Shown: positions 30,433 through 40,808 of the stretch, piece after piece
How the letters are laid out: every line of letters begins with the position of its first letter
Position numbering within the stretch: the first letter of the stretch is position 1
From: Modestobacter sp. VKM Ac-2984
Lineage (GTDB): Bacteria; Actinomycetota; Actinomycetes; Mycobacteriales; Geodermatophilaceae
Length of the DNA stretch: 64,000 bases
NCBI RefSeq assembly: GCF_026967985.1
Contig: NZ_JAPVBJ010000002.1
Location: forward strand, 186,001-250,000
Reading direction: 5' to 3'
Position numbers and translations under genes: made by a program
Notes under the pieces: generated by a model
Seen by the model: the letters and a program-made list of their open reading frames with translations, nothing else
Databases searched by the model: none
Told to the model about the DNA's origin: nothing

Positions 30433-30484
30433 AACGGCCAGCCTAGGACGCGCATTCCCGGCCTGACCCCTCCCGGGGGGCGGT

Positions 30485-32098
30485 TCAGCCGGCTGCGGTG
30501 ACGGTGACCTCGGCCAGGTCGGCGCTGAAGCCGTCGTCGACGGGCACCAGGCCGGTCACCCAGACCAGCACGTAGCGGCTGGTCGCCGGCTCGCCGAAGG
30601 TCAGCACGTCGTCGCCGGTGAGCTCTCCGGAGGCGGCGACCGGGAAGGACTCCAGTGCGGCGTCCGGTGAGCCGCCGGTGCGCACCTCGACCGTCGCCCC
30701 GGGCTGGGTGGTCCGCAGCGCGACGCCACCGATCGTCTGCTCGCTGCCCAGGTCGTACAGGACGCCGACACCGGGCTTGAGGTTGCCGAAGTCGGCCGAG
30801 CCCCGGTAGTTCAGCGTCGACCAGGCGGTGCTCGGGTCACCGTCGTAGGACAGCGGGACGTCGTCGTCGTTCTCCGGCTCCCCGTCGCCGAACGGGTCGA
30901 ACACCGTGGCGCCGGTGATGGGCACCGGGGCACCGGCGGCCGGGGGCGCCGGAGCCGGCTCCTCGGCCGGGTCGGCCCCGGCGGTGACGCTCGGTTGCGG
31001 CGTCGACCCGTCCGGACCGCCCTCGACGCTGCCGGCCACGGAGAGCACGTTGGTGCCGAACCACCAGCCGATGACGACGACCAGCGCCAACGCCAGCAGG
31101 GGCAACCCGATCACGGCCAGTCGCCGCCGGGCGAACCGCGCCGGCTCGGTGCCGGCTGGGTCGTCCTCCGCCGCGGCGAAGGTCTCGTCGAGGACGAGGT
31201 CGTCCTCGTCCTCGACCCGGTGGCTGCCCGGCCCGGCGGAGAGCGGGCGCGGCAGGGCCGCCCCGGGGACGGGCGGGAGGCGGTGCCGGCCCATCCGGAC
31301 CGGCTCCTCCGCGTCGTCCAGCTCCTCCGCGTCGGCGAGGTCGCGGCGGTCGCGCATGCGGCGGACCCAGCCGCTGTCGGTGAGGCCGTCGGGCCGCGCG
31401 GTCTCCTGCGGGCCGGTGCGCGGGCGGTCGGCGAGCAGCGACACCATCGTGCTGACGCTCGACAGGCCGGTGGCCGGGTCGGTGGAACGGGCCCGGCGCA
31501 CCAGGGCGGCGAGGTCGGGCGAGGAGATCTCGACCGGCCGGCCGCCGGTCAGGCACAGCTCCAGCAGCGCCCCGAGCGCGGCGATGTCGCCCTTCTCGGT
31601 GCCGATGGCGGCCGGCACCGACAGCAGGCCCACCAGGCCGCCGGGGCGCAGGACGACGTGCTCGGGGGTGAGGCCGCCGACGGCCAGACCCACCCGGTGG
31701 GCCTCGGCGACCCCCTCGGCCAGCCGGCGGACCACCGCACGGGCCTCCCGCTCGGCCAGCGGGCCGTCGGTGGCGAGCCGGTCGGAGAGCCGGATGCCCT
31801 CGATCCACTCGTTGACGACGTAGGCGGCGCCGCCGGGCTCGCTGCGGCCGGTGCCCTCGGCGGCGTCGTAGACCATCGCCAGCGCGGGGGTGGCCAGCCC
31901 GCCGGCGGTCAGCGCGCGGTTGATCCACTCGCGCGCGGCCGGGCCGCCGGGGGCGTGCACCCGCAGGGCCACGTCGCGGTTGAGCACCCGGTCACGGGCG
32001 CGCCAGGAGCGGATGACCCCGGTGGGCGTCTCCTCGTCGGGCGCCACCTGGTCCAGCGGGCGGTAGCGATCGGGCAGGCCGGTTGTCGTCGACGTCAC
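30485..32098 (-). CDS. Membrane pseudokinase with extracellular discoidin-like domain (MviN C-terminal half)
   Basis: A roughly 537-aa protein. Residues 8-260 resemble a Ser/Thr kinase fold, but the beta-3 lysine region reads DVALRVHA (Arg for Lys), the catalytic loop is [10 protein letters not shown] without HRD, and no DFG is seen, so it should not phosphorylate. A single helix ([20 protein letters not shown]) is followed by a Pro-rich stretch and a C-terminal jelly-roll like that of Rv3910. In Mycobacterium this module is fused to MurJ and its phosphorylated form binds FhaA. The start is uncertain: GTG 32098 is used, GTG 32125 is possible. Confidence 0.82.
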   Translation of the reverse strand: MTSTTTGLPDRYRPLDQVAPDEETPTGVIRSWRARDRVLNRDVALRVHAPGGPAAREWINRALTAGGLATPALAMVYDAAEGTGRSEPGGAAYVVNEWIEGIRLSDRLATDGPLAEREARAVVRRLAEGVAEAHRVGLAVGGLTPEHVVLRPGGLVGLLSVPAAIGTEKGDIAALGALLELCLTGGRPVEISSPDLAALVRRARSTDPATGLSSVSTMVSLLADRPRTGPQETARPDGLTDSGWVRRMRDRRDLADAEELDDAEEPVRMGRHRLPPVPGAALPRPLSAGPGSHRVEDEDDLVLDETFAAAEDDPAGTEPARFARRRLAVIGLPLLALALVVVIGWWFGTNVLSVAGSVEGGPDGSTPQPSVTAGADPAEEPAPAPPAAGAPVPITGATVFDPFGDGEPENDDDVPLSYDGDPSTAWSTLNYRGSADFGNLKPGVGVLYDLGSEQTIGGVALRTTQPGATVEVRTGGSPDAALESFPVAASGELTGDDVLTFGEPATSRYVLVWVTGLVPVDDGFSADLAEVTVTAAG

Positions 32099-32168
32099 GG
32101 ACGCTGCCGACCCCCTGGTCACTCTCGGCCGGGAACGGCGTCCCCGGTTCCGGCCGAGCGACGTCCGG

Positions 32169-34220
32169 TCACCGTGAGCGCCCGAGTCGAGCCCGGACCC
32201 CGGCCAGGACGCCCCTGAGCTCCGGGACACCGACCATCACGGCACCCGCGACGACCGCGCTGCCGATGACCACGGTACCGAGGACGACCGTCCCGAGCGA
32301 GCCCGGTACCGACGTGCCCAGCGACCTGCCCGCCAGCGACACGGCGGCCCAGCCCAGGGCCCCGGCGACGGCGGAGACCGCGCCCATCCGGAGCACGGTG
32401 GTGCCGGCCTCGGCACTGACCCGCACCCCGAGCTTGCGCTCCAGGGCGAAGGCGCCCACGCCCCAGCCGGCCAGGTAGGTGGCGCTGGTGGCGATCATCA
32501 GCCCGGCCACGACGTGCTCCGGGTCGACGAGCACCGGCACGAGCAGCAGCAGCGGCACCCGGACGGCGACCATCGCCACCTGGATGAGCGTCGGGGTCCG
32601 GGCGTCCTTCATGGCGTAGAACACCCGCAGCTGCAGCAGGGTCACCGCCATCGGCAGCAGGCCGAACGCACCGACCGCGAGGGCGACGCCGACCTGTCGG
32701 GCGTCGGTGACGTCGGCGTTGCCGCGGGCGAAGGCCACGATGCCGATCGCGGGCCCCAGGACCACCAGCAGGGCGGTCACCGGCAGCAGCCCGGTCGCCG
32801 ACAGGCGGGTGCCCAGCGAGAGGTCGGCGACGACGCCGTCCATGTCGTGCCGCGCGGCCGCCCGGCTCATCCGGGGCAGCAGGGCGGTGAGCAGCGCGAC
32901 GCCGATGATCCCGTACGGCATCTGGAACAGCAGGCTGGCGTTGGCGAAGGCGAGCGCGCCGATGCCGCCGGCGTCGGCGGCCTCGTTGGCCACGTTGGTG
33001 GCGACGACGACGCCGACCTGGCTGACCAGCACGTAGCCGATCACCCAGAGCCCGAGCGTGCCGGCCTCCCCGAGCCCGGTGCCCCGCAGCCCCCACCGGG
33101 GGCGCAGCGGGACGCCGTGCCGGCCCAGCAGTGGCAGCAGCACGAGCGCCTGCACGGCGATGCCCAGGGTGGTGCCGATGCCGAGCAGCCAGACCTGGAA
33201 GGGGGTGATGGTGAGCGGCGTCAGGTCGCCCGGCCCGGCGGCGAGGAGGAACACCGCCCCGGTGGCGATGACCACGACGTTGTTGAGCACCGGTGCCCAG
33301 GCGGGGGGGCCGAACACCTGCCGCGCGTTGAGCACCGCCGTGGCCAGCGCCCCGACCCCGTAGAAGACGATCTCCACCAGCAGGATCCGGGCCAGCCAGT
33401 TGGCCAGCTCGACCTGCTCGGGGTCCTCCCGGATGCCCATCAGCCAGGTCAGTGCGGGTGCTGCGAGCACGGCCGCGACGGTGAGGGCGGCCAGGCCGAC
33501 GGTGGCCAGGGTGAGCAGCCGCTGGGTGTACCGCACGCCCCCGTCGGCGTCCCGCTCCTGGGCGCGGACCAGCAACGGGACGACGACCGAGGTCAGCACC
33601 CCGCCGAGCAGCAGCTCGTAGACGATGTTGGGCAACAGGTTGGCCACGGCGTAGGCGTCGCCGACCAGGCCGAAGCCCAGGGCGGCGGTGAGCACCATGG
33701 TGCGCAGGAAGCCGGTGAGCCGGGACACCAGGCTGGCGACGGCCATCGTCCCGGCCGCGCGCAGGATGCCGCTGCTGCCCCCCGAGCGGCCCTGGCGGAC
33801 GTCGGTGTCCTCCGGCTCGTCCTCGAGGTAGCGGGGCACGGCCGGGATGACCGGGATGAGCTGGGTGTCGTCCGGGCCGGGCACGAAGCGCCGGGGCCGG
33901 GCCGGCGGCGGGACCGGCGGGAGCGCGGCCCGCCGGCGGGCGCCGTCACCGGAGACAGGGTCGCCCACCGGCCGCGCTGCCGGGTAGCCGGCGGGCGGTG
34001 GTGGCAGCGGTCGTGGCGGCACCGGCGTGGCCAGGGCCTCGGGGTTGTTGCCGACCACCGGGGCGGGGACGGGCGCGGGCGGGGTGGCCGCCGACCCCGG
34101 CTGTGCTCTCCGGTCCTGTGCTCCCCGGTACGGCGGCGGGGGCAGTGGTGCCGGTCTCCGGGGTCGCGCGTCGGGGGATCCGGCGCGCTGGTCCTCCGAG
34201 CCGGCCGGTGGGCCGCTCAC
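32169..34220 (-). CDS. murJ: Lipid II flippase MurJ (MviN)
   Basis: A 683-aa protein with a 150-residue Pro-rich cytoplasmic N-terminus and then about 14 membrane helices starting at GILRAAGTMAVASLVSRLTG, the family signature, followed by GDAYAVANLLPNIVYELLLGG. It flips the peptidoglycan precursor lipid II outward. The frame is open to 34982, but GTG 34220 overlaps the stop of the upstream gene (GTGA) and the extra 254 residues are a shadow of it. It lacks the C-terminal pseudokinase carried by mycobacterial MviN; that domain is the next gene. Confidence 0.95.
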   Translation of the reverse strand: MSGPPAGSEDQRAGSPDARPRRPAPLPPPPYRGAQDRRAQPGSAATPPAPVPAPVVGNNPEALATPVPPRPLPPPPAGYPAARPVGDPVSGDGARRRAALPPVPPPARPRRFVPGPDDTQLIPVIPAVPRYLEDEPEDTDVRQGRSGGSSGILRAAGTMAVASLVSRLTGFLRTMVLTAALGFGLVGDAYAVANLLPNIVYELLLGGVLTSVVVPLLVRAQERDADGGVRYTQRLLTLATVGLAALTVAAVLAAPALTWLMGIREDPEQVELANWLARILLVEIVFYGVGALATAVLNARQVFGPPAWAPVLNNVVVIATGAVFLLAAGPGDLTPLTITPFQVWLLGIGTTLGIAVQALVLLPLLGRHGVPLRPRWGLRGTGLGEAGTLGLWVIGYVLVSQVGVVVATNVANEAADAGGIGALAFANASLLFQMPYGIIGVALLTALLPRMSRAAARHDMDGVVADLSLGTRLSATGLLPVTALLVVLGPAIGIVAFARGNADVTDARQVGVALAVGAFGLLPMAVTLLQLRVFYAMKDARTPTLIQVAMVAVRVPLLLLVPVLVDPEHVVAGLMIATSATYLAGWGVGAFALERKLGVRVSAEAGTTVLRMGAVSAVAGALGWAAVSLAGRSLGTSVPGSLGTVVLGTVVIGSAVVAGAVMVGVPELRGVLAGVRARLGRSR

Positions 34221-36568
34221 ACCGGACTCCGGGCCGGCGGCGGACCGGCTGCCGGGTCCGCGGTCGGTGCCGGCTCGCCCCGCCGGCGGCGCAGCACGAA
34301 GCGCACCGCCCGGCGGAGGAAGAGCAGCGCCAGCAGCGCGGCGGCGCCGAGGGTGATCGCCAGGGTGACCGGGCCGTACGCGGTGCTCCGCACCTGGAGC
34401 TGCACCGCCTCGCCCAGGGGGCCGCCGGCCGGCGTCGTCAGCCGTGCCGTGACCGCGAACCCGCCGGACTGCTGGACGTCGGCCGGCACCTCGATCGTGG
34501 TGATCGACTCGGGCTCCAGCGTCTGCACGCCGATGTCCTCGGTGACCAGCCCGACGTTGCGCCGGCTCTGCAGGTCCAGCCGGACGTCGACGGCGAAGGG
34601 CAGGTCGTTGCGCACGGTGAGCACCAGCGGGGCGTCGCTGGAGGCGAGGGTGTAGGTCCCGTCCGCCGGGGAGACGAGGCTGACCTGCTCGCGGAGCCTC
34701 GCGACCGTCCCCTGCAGGTCGGCGACCGCGGCCTGGAACGCCTCCGGGTCGCCCCGCCACTGTGCGGACGCCGCCCGGGCGATCGCCGCGTCGTAGCCGG
34801 CCAGCGCCTCGTCGGCGTCGCCGACGACGGCGGCGGCGAAGTCGTCCCGCACCCCCGAGGTCTCCACGATCCCGGCCATCGTCGCGGCCGGCAGCCGGAC
34901 GCCCGGCTCGGTGCCGGTCAGCTCCCCGACGTCGACGGCCGGGCGGTCGGCCAGGGCCGCGACCGACACCGGGGCCAGCCACGGCTGGGTGGCGGTGTCG
35001 GTCATCATCGCGGCCACCGTGCCCGGGTCGGGGTCGACCCAGCGGGGCGGGGCGACGAGCACGGTGGAGGGGACGCCGTCCGCCTGCTGGGCGTGCAGGG
35101 CGGCGAGCTCGGCCAGGTGGCGCTGCTCGACGAGCCGCCCGGCCTCCGGCCGCAGGGTGGCGGTCTCGACGGTCTCGGCCAGCTCCCCGTCGGCGACCAG
35201 CGCGGTGACCGGCCCGCCGGTGGTCTCCAGCACGCCGCGGACGGCCGCCGGGTCGCCGTCGTCCCCCACCGCCTGGCTGCCGTCGGTCAGTCCGTCCTCG
35301 GCCAGCACCACGGTGCCGACCCCGCCGGTGCCCAGGGTGGTCAGGGTGTCCTCGTCGAGGGTGCCCCCGGCCGGCCAGGCCAGGTCGGTGCGGGGCTGGA
35401 CCCCGACCACCTCCTCGACGATCGCGGCCCCGGCCCCGGTGGGGGTGGTGCCGGCCCCCGGCGTGGGGACGAGGGCCCCGTCGGCCGTGCTGGGCTGCCG
35501 GACGCTGCCCGCGCCGGGCAGGGTGCGCAGGAGCGCCTCGGGCTCCCCGGCCGCCACCAGCGCGTCGGCGTCGACGTCGGCGTACGGGAGGGCCACCACG
35601 TCGTGGTCGGCGGCGAGCCGGCGCAGTCGTTCGAGCAGTTCGGCCGCGTCCGCGGTGCCGGTGCCCTCCTCGCCGTCCGCCAGGTAGGGGCCGGCGGCCA
35701 TGGCCGCCAGCTCTTCCAGCAGCGCCGGGTCGACGGCGAGGGTGACCGGCACGGCGGGCACCGTCTCGGCCGCGGTCGCACCGGTGGTGCGCGGGAGCTG
35801 CTCGATCGTCTCCACGATGCGGTCCAGCCGGCCGCCGTCGTCGACCTGGGCGGCCAGCGCGTCATCGGTGAAGGCCCCGGTGGCGTCCCGGTGCGGACGG
35901 TCGGTGACCGGCCAGAGCCAGGCCACCTCGGTCCGGGCCGCCGGAGCCGTCTCCGAGGCCGGCGGCTGCACCACGAGGTGCGTGGCCAGCTCGGCCGCCC
36001 GCTCGGTGACCCCGTCCGCGCGGGTGCCGTTGACGTTGAGCAGGACCGGGTACACGCCCTCGGCCGTGAGCTGCAGGGCCTCGGCCGGGGTCGAGTAGCT
36101 GAACGTGAGGGACTCTCCGGGCTCGAGCTCGTCCGCACCGGGCACCTCGACGAAGGGCGTGGTCGCCGCGGTGTGGTCTCCCGGCCGGGCGAGGTCGGCG
36201 GCCAGCCCGGACCGGGTGGTCAGCACCTCACCCCGCTGCAGCCGCACCTCCAGGTCGTCATAGGTCTCGGTGCTGTCGTTGCGGAGGGTGGCGGTCACCT
36301 CGACGGCGGCATCGGGGGTGACGGTGCGCGGTTCCAGCCGGCTCACGGTCAGCTCCAGGGGCCGGTCGGCCGAGGAGCCGGTGGAGCTGTCGGGGTCGCC
36401 CGGCGCGGCGTGCGCGGCAGCCGGGACGCCCAGCAGGCCGGTGACGACGGTCGCGAGTGCGCCGAGCACCAGTCGACGACCGCCCTCCCGGCGGTCCCCG
36501 GTCGGCGTCGTCCTCGGTGCGGAGGTGCTGGGGCGGCCGTCGGCGCGGCCGGCGACCCGCCGGGTCAC
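34217..36568 (-). CDS. DUF6049 family secreted/membrane-anchored protein (Rv3909-like)
   Basis: A 783-aa protein with a signal peptide after a basic N-terminus ([24 protein letters not shown]), a large extracellular part that begins with a beta-rich region ([21 protein letters not shown]), and one C-terminal helix ([18 protein letters not shown]) with a basic tail. By position and topology it matches Rv3909, of unknown function in the envelope. GTG 36568 overlaps the Nudix stop (GTGA); the longer frame to 37132 is not used. It is coupled in turn to murJ, implying a joint role in cell-wall synthesis. Confidence 0.9.
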   Translation of the reverse strand: MTRRVAGRADGRPSTSAPRTTPTGDRREGGRRLVLGALATVVTGLLGVPAAAHAAPGDPDSSTGSSADRPLELTVSRLEPRTVTPDAAVEVTATLRNDSTETYDDLEVRLQRGEVLTTRSGLAADLARPGDHTAATTPFVEVPGADELEPGESLTFSYSTPAEALQLTAEGVYPVLLNVNGTRADGVTERAAELATHLVVQPPASETAPAARTEVAWLWPVTDRPHRDATGAFTDDALAAQVDDGGRLDRIVETIEQLPRTTGATAAETVPAVPVTLAVDPALLEELAAMAAGPYLADGEEGTGTADAAELLERLRRLAADHDVVALPYADVDADALVAAGEPEALLRTLPGAGSVRQPSTADGALVPTPGAGTTPTGAGAAIVEEVVGVQPRTDLAWPAGGTLDEDTLTTLGTGGVGTVVLAEDGLTDGSQAVGDDGDPAAVRGVLETTGGPVTALVADGELAETVETATLRPEAGRLVEQRHLAELAALHAQQADGVPSTVLVAPPRWVDPDPGTVAAMMTDTATQPWLAPVSVAALADRPAVDVGELTGTEPGVRLPAATMAGIVETSGVRDDFAAAVVGDADEALAGYDAAIARAASAQWRGDPEAFQAAVADLQGTVARLREQVSLVSPADGTYTLASSDAPLVLTVRNDLPFAVDVRLDLQSRRNVGLVTEDIGVQTLEPESITTIEVPADVQQSGGFAVTARLTTPAGGPLGEAVQLQVRSTAYGPVTLAITLGAAALLALLFLRRAVRFVLRRRRGEPAPTADPAAGPPPARSPV

Positions 36569-37041
36569 GCGCTGTCGGCCAGCAGGCCGGGCGCGCGCTC
36601 GACCAGCGCGCGCTCGTCGGCGTAGGCCAGTCGCCCGCCGAGTTCGGTCAGTGGCACCCAGGCGACCTCGGTGACCTCGACGTCCGCGTCGGACAGCGCG
36701 CCGCCGGTGGCCCGGAGGAGGAAGTGGTGGACCGTCTTGTGCACGCGGCGGCCGTCCGCGACGAACCAGAAATCGATGATGCCCAGGGGGGCGACGACCT
36801 GGCCGATGATGCCGGTCTCCTCGGCGACCTCGCGGACGGCGGTGTCCTCCGGCGTCTCGCCCTGCTCGATGTGCCCCTTGGGCAGGGACCACAGCAGGCG
36901 GCCGCGGCGGTCGGTGCGGCCGATCAGGGCGGCTCTCGGCCCGGTGACCTCGTCGTCTGCGACCACCAGCCCCCCAGCCGAGGTCTCGTCGACCCGACGC
37001 AGCCGGCGGCCGGGGCGCTGCCGCCCGCCCGTTCCAGCCAT
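36565..37041 (-). CDS. Nudix hydrolase (MutT4/Rv3908-like)
   Basis: A 158-aa hydrolase of nucleoside diphosphate derivatives. The full Nudix box is [23 protein letters not shown] (written by its key residues G, E, REVAEE, G), near residues 56-78. The N-terminal tail is basic. ATG 37041 is divergent from cca, with 42 nt between the starts, so the two promoters must overlap. It heads the Nudix-DUF6049-murJ-pseudokinase run. Confidence 0.93.
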   Translation of the reverse strand: MAGTGGRQRPGRRLRRVDETSAGGLVVADDEVTGPRAALIGRTDRRGRLLWSLPKGHIEQGETPEDTAVREVAEETGIIGQVVAPLGIIDFWFVADGRRVHKTVHHFLLRATGGALSDADVEVTEVAWVPLTELGGRLAYADERALVERAPGLLADSA

Positions 37042-37083
37042 GCCAGCAGGGTAGCGCGCGGCACGGCACTACCCTCGACCGTC

Positions 37084-38598
37084 GTGTCAACCGACCCGTC
37101 GCGTCGCGCCCCCTCCGGCCCGACCTCGCCACCCGAGCCCGTCCCCGCGGCGGTGCAGCAGACGGTGCGGGAGCTCGTCGAGGTCTCCCCCGTGCTGGTC
37201 GCCCTGGGCGAGCGGTTCACCGCCGCCGGTCACGAGGTGCACCTCGTGGGCGGTTCGGTGCGCGACGCCCTCCTGGCGGCCGGGACCGGACGGCTCCTGC
37301 CCACCGGCGACCTGGACCTGACCACCGATGCGCGGCCGGAGCAGACCCTGGAGGTGCTGCGGGGCTGGGCCAGTTCCACGTGGAACACCGGGATCGCCTT
37401 CGGCACCGTCGGCGCCGAGGTGCGCGGTGAGCGGGTGGAGATCACCACGTTCCGGGCCGACCGCTACGACCGGGAGTCCCGCAACCCGGAGGTCGCCTGG
37501 GGCACCTCGCTCACCGACGACCTGGCCCGCCGCGACTTCACCGTCAACGCGATGGCGGTCTCGCTGGGGCCGGACCGCACGGTCACCGACCCCTTCGGCG
37601 GGCTGGGCGACCTGCTGGCCCGGCGGCTGCGCACCCCCGGCCGGGCGGTCGACTCCTTCGCCGACGACCCGCTGCGGATGCTGCGCGCGGTCCGCTTCGT
37701 CGCCCAGCTGGAGCTGACCCCGGACGACGAGGTGGTCGAGGCGATGACCGCCCTCGCCCCCGAGCTCGGCCGGATCACCGCCGAACGGGTGCAGCACGAG
37801 TTCTCCCGCACGCTGCTGAACGACGCTCCCGGCCCGGCGCTGGACCTGTTCGTCTCCACCGGGCTGGCCGACGTCGTCCTGCCCGAGCTCGCCGCGCTGC
37901 GGATGGAGATCGACGAGCACCACCAGCACAAGGACGTCTACGTCCACTCGCTGACCGTGCTGGACCAGGCGATCGCGCTGGAGAAGGCCGCGGCGCAGGC
38001 CGGGGAGGACGTCGAGTCCCCCGACCTGGTGCTGCGGCTGGCGGCGCTGCTGCACGACATCGGCAAGCCGGCCACCCGCCGGCACGAGCCGCGCGGCCGG
38101 GTCTCCTTCCACCACCACGAGGTGGTCGGCGCCAAGCTGGTGCGCAAGCGGCTGCTCGCGCTGAAGTACCCGAAGGACGTCGTCGAGGCGGTGTCCCGGC
38201 TGACCTTCCTGCACCTGCGCTTCCACGGGTACGGCAGCGGGGAGTGGACCGACTCCGCCGTCCGCCGGTACGTCACCGATGCCGGTGACCTGCTGCCGCG
38301 GCTGCACAAGCTGGTCCGGTCCGACTGCACCACCCGCAACCGGCGGCGGGCGGCCGCACTGTCGGCGACCTACGACTCGCTGGAACAGCGGATCACCGAG
38401 CTGTCGAAACTGGAGGACCTGGCCCGGGTGCGGCCGGACCTGGACGGCAACCGGATCATGGAGCTGCTGGACATCCCGCCGGGGCGCGAGGTCGGCGAGG
38501 CGTGGCGCTTCCTCAAGGACCTGCGGCTGGAGCGGGGTCCGCTGGAGCCGGAGGAGGCCGAGGCCGAGCTGCTCGCCTGGTGGCGGGCCCGCGGCTAG
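37084..38598 (+). CDS. cca: CCA tRNA nucleotidyltransferase
   Basis: A 504-aa enzyme that adds or repairs the 3'-CCA of tRNAs. This is needed here because neither tRNA gene in the window encodes CCA. The nucleotidyltransferase head has VGGSVRDALL and the metal-binding GDLDLTTDA; the HD domain shows LAALLHDIGKPATR. The frame is open upstream, but GTG 37084 gives the usual N-terminus. Codons 97-101 form a parS palindrome. It corresponds to PcnA (Rv3907c). The stop codon shares CTAG with the convergent MFS gene. Confidence 0.96.
   Translation: MSTDPSRRAPSGPTSPPEPVPAAVQQTVRELVEVSPVLVALGERFTAAGHEVHLVGGSVRDALLAAGTGRLLPTGDLDLTTDARPEQTLEVLRGWASSTWNTGIAFGTVGAEVRGERVEITTFRADRYDRESRNPEVAWGTSLTDDLARRDFTVNAMAVSLGPDRTVTDPFGGLGDLLARRLRTPGRAVDSFADDPLRMLRAVRFVAQLELTPDDEVVEAMTALAPELGRITAERVQHEFSRTLLNDAPGPALDLFVSTGLADVVLPELAALRMEIDEHHQHKDVYVHSLTVLDQAIALEKAAAQAGEDVESPDLVLRLAALLHDIGKPATRRHEPRGRVSFHHHEVVGAKLVRKRLLALKYPKDVVEAVSRLTFLHLRFHGYGSGEWTDSAVRRYVTDAGDLLPRLHKLVRSDCTTRNRRRAAALSATYDSLEQRITELSKLEDLARVRPDLDGNRIMELLDIPPGREVGEAWRFLKDLRLERGPLEPEEAEAELLAWWRARG
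37373..37386. other. Putative parS site inside cca
   Basis: GTTCCACGTGGAAC, a perfect 14-bp palindrome (flanked A...A), inside the coding sequence, where it encodes Ser-Ser-Thr-Trp-Asn-Thr. It is identical to the core of the sites at 9.1 and 22.9 kb. Confidence 0.8.
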
Positions 38599-39926
38599 GT
38601 CAGCGACACCCGCAGGGCCAGCGGGGCGTCGTCGGTGCGGCGGGCCTCGGCCCGCGCCCAGCGGCTGAACGCCACGGCGGTGAGCAGGTAGCCGGCGGCG
38701 ACCCCGATCAGCAGCGCCCAGCTGACCCCCGAGGCCGGCATCAGGAACGCACCGGCCAGCAGGGCCACCACGAAGGTGACGTTGAAGAGGGTGTCGTAGA
38801 CGGAGAAGACCCGGCCGCGGAAGTCGTCGTCCACCGCCTCCTGCAGCGTGGTGTCGACACAGATCTTGATGCCCTGGGCGACGAACCCCAGCACGAGGAC
38901 GGCGGCCACGATCGCCGCCGGCCGGAACACCCCACCCAGCGCCAACTGGCCGGTGCCGCCGAGCACCAGCAGGCCGCACACCCAGGCCGCCTTGCCCCAC
39001 CGGCGCACCGCCCACGGGGTCACCGCGGCAGCCAGCAGGGTGCCGGCCGCGCCGGCCGCCAGGACCTGGCCCAGGCCGGCCAGCCCGCCCGGGAAGAGCC
39101 CGGTGTCCTCGGCGAAGGAGTTGCGGTAGAGCAGCAACGTCATGAGGGTCAGCAGCCCGTACATCAGCCGGTGCACCGCCATCACCGACAGGATCGCCGT
39201 CGCCGGGGGGTGCGCCAGCATGTGCCGGGCGCCGGCCACCATCCCGTGCAGCACGTCCCGGGCGCTGACCGTGGCGGCCAGGGTCAGGTGGTCGGGGCCC
39301 AGGTGGTCGCGGGAGAAGCGGGCGACGATGGCGGAGGCCACCAGGTAGGGCACCGCCGAGGCCAGGGCCAGGCCGGCGTAGCCGCCGCTCGCGGACCCGG
39401 TCAGCGCCGTCGCGCCGATGGCCACCCCGCCGCCGAGCACGGCCGCCACCGCGCCGGACGTCGTGGACAGCGCGTTGGCCGAGACCAGCGACGGTGCATC
39501 GGTGGTGTGCGGCAGCCCGGCGGAGAGGGCGGACAGGACGAAGCGGTTGACCGAGAACACCAGCAGGCCGGCGACGTAGAACCCGGGGCCCTGGACCCCC
39601 AGGAGGATCAGCGCGGCGACCACGACCACGAGGACGGCGCGCACCACGTTGGCGACCAGCAGCACCTGCCGGCGGCTCCAGCGGTCCAGCCACACCCCGG
39701 CGAACGGACCGACCAGCGAGTACGGCAGCAGCAGGACGGCGAACCCGGCGGCCACGTCGATCGGGTCGGTGGCCTGCTGGGGGTTGAACAGCACCGTGCC
39801 GGCCAGGGCGGCCTGGAAGACGCCGTCACCGAACTGGGAGGACAGCCGGGTGGCCAGCAGCCGACGGAAGTCACCACGCAGCAGGAGGTGACGCACGGTC
39901 GTGGGCGCCTGCTGCATCCCAGCCAC
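38595..39926 (-). CDS. MFS transporter
   Basis: A 443-aa major facilitator with about 12 hydrophobic helices. The loop motif between helices 2 and 3 is GVWLDRWSRRQVLL, close to the drug-exporter type. The N-terminus HLLLRGDFRRLLATRLSSQ is typical of MFS_3-like (enterobactin-exporter-like) members. The substrate is unknown. ATG 39926 is divergent from yqgE with a 78-nt spacer. The convergent stop overlaps that of cca. Confidence 0.9.
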   Translation of the reverse strand: MAGMQQAPTTVRHLLLRGDFRRLLATRLSSQFGDGVFQAALAGTVLFNPQQATDPIDVAAGFAVLLLPYSLVGPFAGVWLDRWSRRQVLLVANVVRAVLVVVVAALILLGVQGPGFYVAGLLVFSVNRFVLSALSAGLPHTTDAPSLVSANALSTTSGAVAAVLGGGVAIGATALTGSASGGYAGLALASAVPYLVASAIVARFSRDHLGPDHLTLAATVSARDVLHGMVAGARHMLAHPPATAILSVMAVHRLMYGLLTLMTLLLYRNSFAEDTGLFPGGLAGLGQVLAAGAAGTLLAAAVTPWAVRRWGKAAWVCGLLVLGGTGQLALGGVFRPAAIVAAVLVLGFVAQGIKICVDTTLQEAVDDDFRGRVFSVYDTLFNVTFVVALLAGAFLMPASGVSWALLIGVAAGYLLTAVAFSRWARAEARRTDDAPLALRVSLT

Positions 39927-40004
39927 ACTACGTCGCCTGCGGGCGGTCAGGAGGCGGACGGATCAGCCACCCCTCCGCCCCGTCCCTGATGCACACTGGA
40001 GGCG

Positions 40005-40676
40005 ATGAACCCGGTGCCCTCGCCACCCGACCCCGAGCGTCGCCCCACAGCCGGCAAGGCTGCGGGGCGGGGCAGGCGTACCGGCGTCCCGGCGCTGTCG
40101 ATCGGCTCGCTGGACGACGTCCGGCCGGGCTGCCTGCTGGTCGCGATGCCGACCCTGACCGACCCGACCTTCGCCGGTGCGGTCGTCTACGTCCTGGACC
40201 ACTCCGACACCGGCACCATCGGCGTCGTGCTCGGGCGGCCGAGCGAGGTCCGGATCGGTGACGTGCTGCCCGGGTGGTCCGAGCTGGCCGTCGAGCCGGG
40301 CGTCTTCCACGTGGGCGGCCCCTGCGAGGCCGACACCGCCCTGTGCCTGGCCACCCGCCGGGGCAGCGAGCCACTGCCGGCCGACAGCGGGCTCCGTGTG
40401 GTCGCCGGGGCGGTCCACCTGGTCGACCTGGACAGCGACCCGGCAGAGCTGGACGGCGAGATCGGCGGCCTGCGGGTGTTCGCCGGCTATGCCGGGTGGT
40501 CGGCCGGGCAGCTGGCCGGTGAGCTCGCCGAGGGCGCCTGGGCCTGCGTCGCCGGGATCCCGGGCGACGTGCTGACCGGCGCCTCGGGGCCCGAGCTGTG
40601 GCGATCGGTGCTGCGCCGCCAGTCGGGCCGGCTGGGCGTGCTCTCCACCGCCACGGCGGATCCCTCCGCCAACTGA
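40005..40676 (+). CDS. yqgE: YqgE/AlgH family protein (UPF0301)
   Basis: A 223-aa cytoplasmic protein. The family pattern is GCLLVAMPTLTDPTFAGAVV, DTGTIGVVLGRPS and VFHVGGPCEADT, with the late GYAGWSAGQLAGELAEGAW. The function is not established despite wide conservation. The first 32 residues are a basic, Pro-rich extension. The ATG at 40005 is followed by a strong terminator after the stop. Confidence 0.93.
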   Translation: MNPVPSPPDPERRPTAGKAAGRGRRTGVPALSIGSLDDVRPGCLLVAMPTLTDPTFAGAVVYVLDHSDTGTIGVVLGRPSEVRIGDVLPGWSELAVEPGVFHVGGPCEADTALCLATRRGSEPLPADSGLRVVAGAVHLVDLDSDPAELDGEIGGLRVFAGYAGWSAGQLAGELAEGAWACVAGIPGDVLTGASGPELWRSVLRRQSGRLGVLSTATADPSAN

Positions 40677-40746
40677 CGCGGGCGCCTGACCGACATGCCC
40701 GCGTGTCGACTCCCGGTGGCGGCCAGGACCTGGTAGGAATGAGCCC

Positions 40747-40787
40747 GCAGGAGGGGGCGACCTGGGGAAGAGGCCGCCCCCTCCTGC
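40747..40787. terminator. Bidirectional terminator between yqgE and the lipoprotein gene
   Basis: A 13-bp perfect stem (GCAGGAGGGGGCG with CGCCCCCTCCTGC) around a 15-nt loop, between convergent genes. Confidence 0.8.
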
Positions 40788-40808
40788 TCTGTCTCCAGCT
40801 CCTGCCGG

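Noticed and set aside
34221-34982. N-terminal extension of MurJ
   Set aside because: Shadow of the DUF6049 gene on the same strand in another frame; a GTGA-coupled start is available.
40303-40316. CTTCCACGTGGGCG as another parS
   Set aside because: Only the central ten bases are palindromic; the outer positions do not match. Coding constraint explains it.
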